In this document: positions 57,617 through 64,000 of the stretch, one piece after another | Numbering within the stretch: position 1 is the stretch's first letter | How the letters are laid out: the number at the start of each line of letters is the position of its first letter | Assembly (NCBI GenBank): GCA_009744235.1 | Contig: WPHV01000005.1 | Coordinates: forward strand, 124,001 to 188,000 | Source of the DNA: Gillisella vitis | GTDB taxonomy: Bacteria > Pseudomonadota > Alphaproteobacteria > Rhizobiales > Rhizobiaceae | Length of the DNA stretch: 64,000 nucleotides | Direction: 5' to 3' | Notes under the pieces: generated by a model | What the model saw: only the letters and a program-made list of their open reading frames with translations | Told to the model about the DNA's origin: nothing | Databases searched by the model: none | Program-made: the position numbers and the translations under genes

Positions 57617-57912
57617 TTAATCAAGCTGGCGTTCCACATCCATGCGTTCATGAAGAACACGGATGATATCGATAATGGCAAGGTCCAGTTTTCGATAGAA
57701 AACCAAGTGAACACCCACTCTACGCCGACGATAATCCTTTTTGATCCAAGACACATCCTCACGGAATCGGGGAATGCCGCGATTTCCTCAAACTTGTCGA
57801 AGAGGAGGTTGAGATAGCGCTCAGCCTGGTCATGTGACCAGCGTTCAGTTCCATAGGACCAGATTTCACGAAGATCCTGCTCTGCGGCAGGGCGAAGCCG
57901 GTACTCACCCAC
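57617..57912 (-). pseudogene. parE: Frameshifted ParE/RelE-type toxin
   Basis: From GTG 57912 the frame reads VGEYRLRPAAEQDLREIWSY and continues to KFEEIAAFP, a good ParE N-terminal half. It then runs on in a non-homologous frame. Shifting one frame near 57775 recovers RFREDVSWIKKDYRRRRVGV, then HLVFYRKLDLAIIDIIRVLH and ERMDVERQLD with a stop at 57617, the expected ParE C-terminal half. A few residues appear lost at the junction. The toxin is therefore probably inactive unless frameshifting restores it. Confidence 0.8.
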
Positions 57913-57916
57913 GGGT

Positions 57917-58156
57917 TTAAAGGCCGCTGCGCAGATCGTTGATGAAGGATTGCCTGTCGATTTTGCGGGCAGGTCCGCTGTTTTCCCCATCCGTCAACGC
58001 CTGACGGAGGGTGTTCAGCTTGCGCTGCTCTTGCTCCAATAAACGCATACCGGCTTCAACCACTTCACGTGGCGAACCGTAACGACCGCTTTCAACCTGC
58101 CGGTCGATGAAGGGAGCGAATTGGTCGCTGATGGCAATGTCTACCGGTTTCGTCAT
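57917..58156 (-). CDS. parD: ParD-type antitoxin
   Basis: A 79-residue antitoxin with an N-terminal ribbon-helix-helix domain (IAISDQFAPFIDRQVESGRY, then SPREVVEAGMRLLEQEQ) and an acidic C-terminal tail ending FINDLRSGL. Its stop is 4 bp before the GTG of the broken parE gene, a typical antitoxin-toxin operon. It is itself intact and could still repress its promoter or neutralise other ParE toxins in the cell. Confidence 0.88.
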   Translation of the reverse strand: MTKPVDIAISDQFAPFIDRQVESGRYGSPREVVEAGMRLLEQEQRKLNTLRQALTDGENSGPARKIDRQSFINDLRSGL

Positions 58157-58379
58157 CCATCTGCCTCAGAACGCATGCGCCTAACACCAACGCGACCAGA
58201 TAAATATAAGCTCATCGCGCATTTTGCGCAATGACAGGCGGGGCAGGCCAATATGCCCGACCCGACCATCGTATCATCCGGCGACCTTATACCAAGGCTC
58301 GAAGATGCTAACGCATCCTCACCTTGAAGATGTTTCGAATATCTCAAATGCATCAAAGGCTTGAACTATTCGAAAAAGG

Positions 58380-58414
58380 AATACCAAGAGTCATTTTCAA
58401 TGACTCTTGGTATT
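58380..58414 (-). terminator. Terminator hairpin of glyS
   Basis: AATACCAAGAGTCAT and ATGACTCTTGGTATT are perfect 15-bp arms around a five-base loop. On the minus strand the hairpin is followed by CCTTTTTCG. It overlaps the first two bases of the glyS stop codon. Confidence 0.75.
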
Positions 58415-60905
58415 ACCCGGTGATTTTGGAGAAATCCGCCACCGTGCCGGTTGCCTCGCGGATCGCTTTCAACAGCGCCAGACGATTGGCGCGGATGGCG
58501 GCGTCTTCGTCATTGACCAGCACATCCTCGAAGAACTTATCCACTGGCGCACGCAGGGTGGACAGTGCCTGCATGGCGGAGCGGAAATCTTCCTTAGCCA
58601 CGGCCTCGGCTGCGGATTGGGTCGCCTGGGTGATGGCAGCATAAAGCGCCTTTTCGGCGTCGAGTGTCAGCAGCGCCTCGGACACGCCATCGGCCACCAC
58701 CGTCCCCTTCTTTTCCTCCGCTGCCAGCAGCTGCGTGGCGCGCTTGGTGCCAGCCAACAGGTTCCTGCCGTCTTCGGAGGTGATGAAAGCGGTGAGTGCT
58801 TCGGCACGGCGGGCGACCATGAGGAGATCGTCGGCGGCAGAGAAAGCCCCCTCACCCTGCGCTGCATGACCTTGCCGGACAGCCGCACTCCCCTCTCCCC
58901 GCTGGGGAGAGGAGGCCGACACCGCATCGCCAAGCTCCCTCTTCTCCCCAGCGGGGAGAAGGTGGCCCGCAGGGCCGGATGAGGGGGCGGCGAGCACAGC
59001 GTCTATGATGTCGTGACGAGCGCCTTGGTCGCGGAGGTAGACTTTCAGACGGTCGTGGAAGAAGGAGAGGAGGTCGGCACGCTGCGAAGAAAATGATGGA
59101 TAATTTCCCATCATATTCGTCATAAAGGCATGCCCCGGAATAAGGGAAAATGGATTCATGTCCGCAAAATCGTAGTCTTTAGAAGACTTTAAATCATCAA
59201 TAAGCGTACTAGAACCAATTGGAACCACAATACTTTCCGAAATTACCCGTGCAAAGATTTGTTCTTGGGCGACTTTGAAAGCAGAAGATGCATTGAGACG
59301 AACTCCACCTTCAAGGATAATCCGCACCACACCCAGCGCAGCCCGCCGCAGTGCAAACGGGTCCTTAGACCCTGTCGGCTTCTCGTCAATCGCCCAAAAC
59401 CCTGTAAGAGTATCCAGCTTGTCGGCCAGCGCCACCGTGATCGCCACCTTGTCTTCCGGCAGGCGATCCGATGGGCCTTGTGGCTTGTAATGATCCTCGA
59501 TGGCCGCAGCGACGCTTTCCGGTTCGCCCTGAAGCGTCGCATATTTGCGGCCCATCAGGCCTTGTAGTTCCGGGAACTCGCCGACGGCTTCGGTGCGCAG
59601 ATCGGCCTTGGCCAGCACCACGGCGCGATCAACCAGTGCTTCGTCAGCACCCACAATCGGAGCCAGAACCTTGGCCAGCGCCCGGATACGGGCGACCCGC
59701 TCGCCTTGGCTTCCGAGCTTGGCATGGAAGGTCACGTTCAGCGCATCCAGCTTGGCCATCCGCTGGTCGAGCGGTTTTTTCAGGTCGAGGCCGAATTTTG
59801 CGGCAGAGGCTTCAAGCGTTTCCAGATCCGGCAGATTGCCCTGGTCACGCTTCCAGAAATGCAGGGCATCGGACAGGCGGGCGCGAACCACCTTGCCATT
59901 GCCATGGATGATTTCCGCGCCGCCATCATGGGCGGCGATGTTGGAGATCAGGATGAAGTGGTTGGAGAGCTTTTCACTCTCGCCAATTGGCCGGGTGACG
60001 AAGCATTTCTGGTTGGTCTTGATGGTCAGCCGGATGATTTCCGAGGGGATCGACAGGTAATCGGCCTCAAACGTACCCAGCAGGACCTGCGGATATTCCA
60101 CCAGGCCGGACACTTCTTCCAGCAGACCCTCGTCTTCCACCAGGTCCAGCCCGTTGGCAAAGGCGATATCGCGGGCGTCGTGCAGGATGATGTCCTTGCG
60201 CCGCTCGGCATCAAGGATCACCTTGGCCTTTTCCAGGCTCGACACATAATCGTCGAAGCGCCGCACGGTAATGGCATCCGGCGCGTGGAAACGGTGGCCA
60301 TAGGTCACGTTGGAGGCGGTGATCCCGTCGATGTCGAAGGGAATGATAGCCACTTCGTCATGCTCGGAACCGAAGGTACAGAGAATGGATTGCAGCGGCC
60401 GCACCCAGCGCAGGCTTTCCGACCCCTTGCCCTCGATGCCGCCATAGCGTGAACCCTTTGGCATGGAAGCCGCACCTGATCGCATGGACTTCGGCCACGG
60501 AAAACTGCGGATAATGCCCGGCATCACCTCAGTGATGATCTCTTCGGCTGACCGGCCCGGCTTGTCGATCATCGCGACGTAGAAATCGCCCTTCTTGGGA
60601 TCGGTCTTGACCACGGCCTGATCGATGGAGGCAAGCCCCGCGCCGCGCAAAAAGCCCTCGATGGCCTTTTCCGGCGCCGAGACGCTTGGTCCCTTGCGCT
60701 CTTCCTTCACATCGGCGGACCGGGCCGTCAGGCCGCGAATGTCCAGCACCAACCGGCGCGGCGTCCAGTATTCGCGCGCACCCTCATAGGTCAGGCCCGC
60801 ATCGACAAGTGCATCGGTGACCAGCTTTTTCAGATCACCCGCCGCCTTGCGCTGCATGCGGGCGGGGATTTCCTCGGAGCGAAGTTCAAGCAGAAGATCG
60901 GGCAT
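58413..60905 (-). CDS. glyS: Glycyl-tRNA synthetase beta subunit, with two in-frame inserts
   Basis: An 830-residue beta subunit of the bacterial alpha2-beta2 enzyme that charges tRNA-Gly. The N-terminal [18 protein letters not shown] and later [21 protein letters not shown] and [20 protein letters not shown] are conserved. Two internal segments are extra. One is residues about 535-607, unusually AT-rich. The other is residues about 640-686, encoded by a 141-bp palindromic repeat. Without them the length approaches the ~690 of E. coli. The reading frame is intact throughout, so the gene is probably functional. glyQ is upstream beyond the DUF4328 and aroA genes. Confidence 0.93.
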   Translation of the reverse strand: MPDLLLELRSEEIPARMQRKAAGDLKKLVTDALVDAGLTYEGAREYWTPRRLVLDIRGLTARSADVKEERKGPSVSAPEKAIEGFLRGAGLASIDQAVVKTDPKKGDFYVAMIDKPGRSAEEIITEVMPGIIRSFPWPKSMRSGAASMPKGSRYGGIEGKGSESLRWVRPLQSILCTFGSEHDEVAIIPFDIDGITASNVTYGHRFHAPDAITVRRFDDYVSSLEKAKVILDAERRKDIILHDARDIAFANGLDLVEDEGLLEEVSGLVEYPQVLLGTFEADYLSIPSEIIRLTIKTNQKCFVTRPIGESEKLSNHFILISNIAAHDGGAEIIHGNGKVVRARLSDALHFWKRDQGNLPDLETLEASAAKFGLDLKKPLDQRMAKLDALNVTFHAKLGSQGERVARIRALAKVLAPIVGADEALVDRAVVLAKADLRTEAVGEFPELQGLMGRKYATLQGEPESVAAAIEDHYKPQGPSDRLPEDKVAITVALADKLDTLTGFWAIDEKPTGSKDPFALRRAALGVVRIILEGGVRLNASSAFKVAQEQIFARVISESIVVPIGSSTLIDDLKSSKDYDFADMNPFSLIPGHAFMTNMMGNYPSFSSQRADLLSFFHDRLKVYLRDQGARHDIIDAVLAAPSSGPAGHLLPAGEKRELGDAVSASSPQRGEGSAAVRQGHAAQGEGAFSAADDLLMVARRAEALTAFITSEDGRNLLAGTKRATQLLAAEEKKGTVVADGVSEALLTLDAEKALYAAITQATQSAAEAVAKEDFRSAMQALSTLRAPVDKFFEDVLVNDEDAAIRANRLALLKAIREATGTVADFSKITG
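58847..58987. repeat. CCCCCTCA-family palindromic repeat inside glyS
   Basis: Ends CCCCCTCA and TGAGGGGG invert, with internal CTCTCCCCGCTGGGGAGAG and TTCTCCCCAGCGGGGAGAA hairpins. It is 141 bp, exactly 47 codons, so frame is kept. It is related to the element at 24117-24274. Confidence 0.85.
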
Positions 60906-60980
60906 GTGTCTTTTCCTTGCCTCAACAGGACGAGGCCAGTGGTTTTACAGGTAGACCCTGCTAGCAAAATTGTGAGGGGG

Positions 60981-61007
60981 CTTACAATGGCAAACTGCCA
61001 TTGTAAG
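60981..61007. terminator. Perfect hairpin downstream of aroA
   Basis: CTTACAATGGCA and TGCCATTGTAAG are perfect 12-bp arms around a three-base loop. It lies 4 bp beyond the aroA stop on the minus strand and before glyS; a T-rich stretch on the minus strand is weak. Confidence 0.6.
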
Positions 61008-61011
61008 CGGA

Positions 61012-62289
61012 TCAGTCGCGCTGATACTCCATCCCAAGCATCGCCAGCGCGTCCCAATAGCCGGGATAGGTTTTCGCCACGCAGCCGGGATCAAGAATGG
61101 TGATGCCGGAGATTTTCAGGCCCGCCAGCGCAAAGCTCATGGCGATTCGGTGATCGGCAAATGTGTCGATCTTCGCGGGTAAGGTCTGTCCAGCCAGCGC
61201 CGGGTCGGCGGAGATGATCAGGTCGTCGCCCTCTTCCGTGGCAAGGCCGGGGCGGATGGCGTTGAGGCCGGTCGAGAGCGCCCGGATACGGTCGCATTCC
61301 TTGACGCGCAGATTGGCGATGCCGACGAAACGCACCGGCGTTTGGTTAAAGGCCGCCAGCACGGCAATGGTCGGAATGGCGTCCTGCATCTGGCTGCCGT
61401 CGATCACCTCGGGCATCTGCGGGAAAGCGGAAATCACCGCATGGGCCTTGGCATCGGGCTGGGTAAACTGCCCGGCTGGCGTGCCGATATCGACCTTGCC
61501 ACCGGTCAGCACTTCCGCAGCCCAGAGATAGGTGGCGGCGGAGGCATCCGGCTCGATGTGGAAATCGCTTGCCTTGTAGCCGGTCGGCTCGACCCGCCAG
61601 ATGGTTTCGGACGGTTGCTCAATGCGGGCGCCGAAGGCGCGCATGGCCGCAAGTGTCAGGTCGATATAGCCGCGCGCGCCGATCTCACTGCCGGCCAGTT
61701 CCACCTCGAATGCCGCGCCCGCCATCGGCGCGGCCATCAGCAGCGCTGAGACATATTGGCTGGAGAGACCGGCATCGATCACCACCCGGTTTTTGGTAAA
61801 CGCGCCCTTGGCATCAATGGCAACCGGCGGGCAGCCGCTTGGGGCGGCAATCGCCACGCCCAGAGATTGCAGCGCATCGACCAGCGGCTGGATCGGCCGT
61901 TTGCGCATATGCTCGTCGCCGTCGATGGTGAATCGGCCATTGGCCAGCGCCACCGCCGCCGTCAGGAAGCGGGTCGCCGTCCCGGCATTGCCCAGAAACA
62001 ATGCCTCCTCAGGGGCGCGCCACAGGCCTGTGCCGGTCACGACAAAACTGGTCTCATCCGGCTCCTCAACGGTGACGCCCATGGCCCTCAGCGCATCCGC
62101 CATATAGCGGGTGTCATCGCTTTTCAGCGCGCCGGTCAACCGGCTGGTGCCATTGGCCAGACCCGCCAATAGCAGCACACGGTTGGTGATCGACTTCGAG
62201 CCGGGCGGGCTGACATGGCCGGTTAGCGGCTTTGCGGGCGGCAGGATGGTGAGGGCGTCGGCGGTCTGGGCGGTAAGGGTCATGAGCAT
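61012..62289 (-). CDS. aroA: 3-phosphoshikimate 1-carboxyvinyltransferase (EPSP synthase)
   Basis: A 425-residue enzyme (423 if the second ATG is used) that makes EPSP, feeding AroC. PPGSKSITNRVLLLAGLANG at the N-terminus, LFLGNAGTATRFLTAAV, GLSSQYVSALLMA, and RVKECDRIRAL are conserved. GNAGTA resembles the class I form, not the GNAATG of the CP4 class II enzyme. The residue corresponding to E. coli P101 is Phe. Its position between glyS and the DUF4328 gene is unusual and the genome may hold a second aroA elsewhere. Confidence 0.92.
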   Translation of the reverse strand: MLMTLTAQTADALTILPPAKPLTGHVSPPGSKSITNRVLLLAGLANGTSRLTGALKSDDTRYMADALRAMGVTVEEPDETSFVVTGTGLWRAPEEALFLGNAGTATRFLTAAVALANGRFTIDGDEHMRKRPIQPLVDALQSLGVAIAAPSGCPPVAIDAKGAFTKNRVVIDAGLSSQYVSALLMAAPMAGAAFEVELAGSEIGARGYIDLTLAAMRAFGARIEQPSETIWRVEPTGYKASDFHIEPDASAATYLWAAEVLTGGKVDIGTPAGQFTQPDAKAHAVISAFPQMPEVIDGSQMQDAIPTIAVLAAFNQTPVRFVGIANLRVKECDRIRALSTGLNAIRPGLATEEGDDLIISADPALAGQTLPAKIDTFADHRIAMSFALAGLKISGITILDPGCVAKTYPGYWDALAMLGMEYQRD

Positions 62290-62406
62290 GTCCGTGGGTT
62301 TAACCGGGCTTTTGCCTGCTGCATAATTCCTTAAATCGTTTCCGGCTTAAGGGCTTATGCAAGTAGCGCGCCGCCGTTTCCATTGCAATCTTCAATGTGC
62401 CAACCT

Positions 62407-63147
62407 TCAAGCTTCAGGCAGATCGCGATCCAGGAACAACCGTGCCAGCCGGGTTTCCTGGGCTTTCGCCATCGTACGGGCATAGGCATCCATGGCCAAA
62501 AGCGACAGCAGGCTCGCAACACCACCGGCAGCGGCAAGATGCAGGATGTGTTGACTATGGGCCGAGAACTGCAACCGGTCGGCCACAGCCTGCGATACGA
62601 CATTCATCACCGTCAGGCTCACCAGATTGCAGACCAGAATGGATGGGACGAGCCAGTACAAGTCTCGAACATTCAGAGCTGGCAGATCGTGATCCGGCGC
62701 TTGTCCTTCCGGCGGAGCGTGGTCATCGCGCATGGTGATGCGGGCGATTTCCATCATCACCACCTGGGGAAATATATATTTGATGATCGGCACGAACCAG
62801 CAGATCACCGAGACCCAGGGGCCAAGTCGTGGCGGCGCATCGGGTGAAAGACGGGCGGCGAAGTGAACAGCAAACCACAGCCAGGCCAACCAGAAACAGG
62901 CGCTGGCAACCCGAAAGACGAAAGCGCCAATCTCGATGAAAGCCGCCCAGCGACCAACACCCTGCGCCAGCCAGCTGGTTACGCCGGTATAGGTCGCAAA
63001 GCCGGTGGCAGCCACCACATATTGAACCCAGGCGGTGTAGAGAAAAAACGGCACCAGAATGAAATAAAACACCCCGCAGAGAGCTGCGAGAATCAGCCAG
63101 CCGCGCCGCATCCATGTCATTCGCCGGAGAAGGGTGTCCAGCGTCAT
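62407..63147 (-). CDS. DUF4328-type membrane protein
   Basis: A 246-residue protein with several hydrophobic helices: LILAALCGVFYFILVPFFLY, then FWLAWLWFAVHFAA, and further segments before the C-terminus. WVSVICWFVPIIKYIFP is the signature W..P motif of DUF4328 proteins. No function is known. It is located between glyQ and aroA, 33 bp downstream of glyQ, so is probably cotranscribed with it. In other rhizobia a small gene also sits between glyQ and glyS. Confidence 0.75.
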   Translation of the reverse strand: MTLDTLLRRMTWMRRGWLILAALCGVFYFILVPFFLYTAWVQYVVAATGFATYTGVTSWLAQGVGRWAAFIEIGAFVFRVASACFWLAWLWFAVHFAARLSPDAPPRLGPWVSVICWFVPIIKYIFPQVVMMEIARITMRDDHAPPEGQAPDHDLPALNVRDLYWLVPSILVCNLVSLTVMNVVSQAVADRLQFSAHSQHILHLAAAGGVASLLSLLAMDAYARTMAKAQETRLARLFLDRDLPEA

Positions 63148-63180
63148 GCCCTTGCCCTCTCCCCAGCCGTTTCCAAGCTC

Positions 63181-64000
63181 TTACGCGGCCTTGCCGAAAT
63201 TCGCGCCACCGGCATCGGTCTGCAAAAACGCCTCGCCGCAGGCCTTGGCCAGCGTGCGCACCCGCAGGATATAGCTCTGGCGCTCGGTAACAGAAATCAC
63301 CCCGCGCGCATCGAGCAGATTGAAGACGTGGCTTGCCTTGATGCATTGGTCATAGGCCGGGAATACGCATTTATGCAGCACCTGATTGGCGCTTTCGCCC
63401 GGCGCACCGGCATCCAGCAGCGCCTGACATTCCTTCTCGGCATCGGTAAAATGCCGCAGCAGCATTTCGGTATTGGCATATTCGAAATTATGGCGGGAAT
63501 ATTCCTGCTCGGCTTGCAGGAAAACATCGCCATAGGAGATCTTTTCCTCGCCGTCGCGGCCATTGAAGTTCAGGTCATAGACATTATCGACGCCCTGCAC
63601 ATACATGGCCAGACGCTCCAGACCATAGGTCAGTTCGCCCGCCACCGGCGAGCACTCGATGCCGCAGACCTGCTGGAAATAGGTGAATTGCGAGACCTCC
63701 ATGCCGTCGCACCAGCATTCCCAGCCGAGACCCCAGGCACCCAGCGTCGGGCTTTCCCAATCGTCTTCCACAAAGCGCACGTCATGCAGCAGCGGGTCGA
63801 GGCCGATGGCCTTCAACGAGCCGAGATAAAGCTCCTGCAGGTTGGATGGGTTCGGTTTCAGGATCACCTGATATTGGTAGTAATGCTGCAAGCGATTGGG
63901 ATTTTCACCATAGCGGCCATCGGAAGGACGGCGCGAGGGCTGAACATAAGCAGCCTTCCAAGGCTTGGGGCCAAGCGCGCGCAGCGTCGTTGCCGGGTGA
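63181..64000 (-). CDS. glyQ: Glycyl-tRNA synthetase alpha subunit (5' end outside window)
   Basis: The alpha subunit pairs with GlyS and carries the catalytic class II core. The visible 272 residues begin before [20 protein letters not shown] and continue with [20 protein letters not shown] and the ATP- and glycine-site segments [19 protein letters not shown] and [19 protein letters not shown]. The reading frame is open to the right edge, so the first residues are missing. The C-terminus ends KAA-stop at 63181. Confidence 0.95.
   Translation of the reverse strand, partial: HPATTLRALGPKPWKAAYVQPSRRPSDGRYGENPNRLQHYYQYQVILKPNPSNLQELYLGSLKAIGLDPLLHDVRFVEDDWESPTLGAWGLGWECWCDGMEVSQFTYFQQVCGIECSPVAGELTYGLERLAMYVQGVDNVYDLNFNGRDGEEKISYGDVFLQAEQEYSRHNFEYANTEMLLRHFTDAEKECQALLDAGAPGESANQVLHKCVFPAYDQCIKASHVFNLLDARGVISVTERQSYILRVRTLAKACGEAFLQTDAGGANFGKAA

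Overview
The window looks like a chromosomal segment of an alphaproteobacterium of the Rhizobiaceae, most likely the Agrobacterium/Allorhizobium/Rhizobium group. The evidence is GC-rich coding sequence, a bioMNY biotin transporter, an aroC-ribBX pair with a degenerate GTP cyclohydrolase II domain, dmeRF, glycine betaine demethylase genes, a BA14K protein, several chemoreceptors and many short palindromic intergenic repeats. No rRNA, tRNA, CRISPR array, prophage or transposase gene was found. This is ordinary core and accessory chromosome, not an island.

Layout. 1-4.5 kb: the end of an EAL-domain gene, aroC and ribBX, then small genes. 4.5-10.97 kb: a cupin, an AlkZ/YcaQ-type glycosylase, an agmatinase-family enzyme, bioMNY, a thioesterase, an HDAC-family deacetylase and xseB. 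11.3-13.2 kb: dxs. 13.3-18.5 kb: two related chemoreceptors, both ending in a CheR-type xWxxF tail, separated by 1.3 kb of AT-rich non-coding DNA. 19.0-21.4 kb: tlyA, a RumA-type methyltransferase and a small exported protein. 21.9-24.0 kb: a dCache chemoreceptor with a complete amino-acid-binding motif. 24.5-27 kb: an acyl-CoA dehydrogenase/enoyl-CoA hydratase pair. 27.2-32 kb: a ZntB-type transporter, a BA14K protein, an unknown protein and gbcAB. 32.5-36.2 kb: a fourth chemoreceptor and a degenerate GGDEF protein. 36.4-41.9 kb: a Sua5-type gene, a GlcD-type oxidoreductase, a ModE-like regulator and modABC with a Mo-box-like palindrome. 42.1-45.4 kb: a six-repeat DUF1217 protein and an unknown protein. 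45.6-54.4 kb: dmeRF, ubiA, cfa, tex, an acyltransferase and purD. 54.5-58.2 kb: a small exported protein, a fifth chemoreceptor, a DUF523 protein and a parDE pair with a frameshifted toxin. 58.4-64 kb: glyS, aroA, a DUF4328 protein and the end of glyQ.

Most genes are housekeeping. The more unusual material is the repeats and how they sit in genes. A 141-bp palindromic repeat lies in frame inside glyS, next to a separate AT-rich in-frame segment. A roughly 140-190-bp MITE-like element occurs twice, each copy just past a stop codon, and one copy carries a nested hairpin. A family of GCATCGGACCGAAAA palindromes lies at gene edges. No clear multi-gene novel system was found; the six-repeat DUF1217 protein and the interrupted glyS are the best candidates for new biology.
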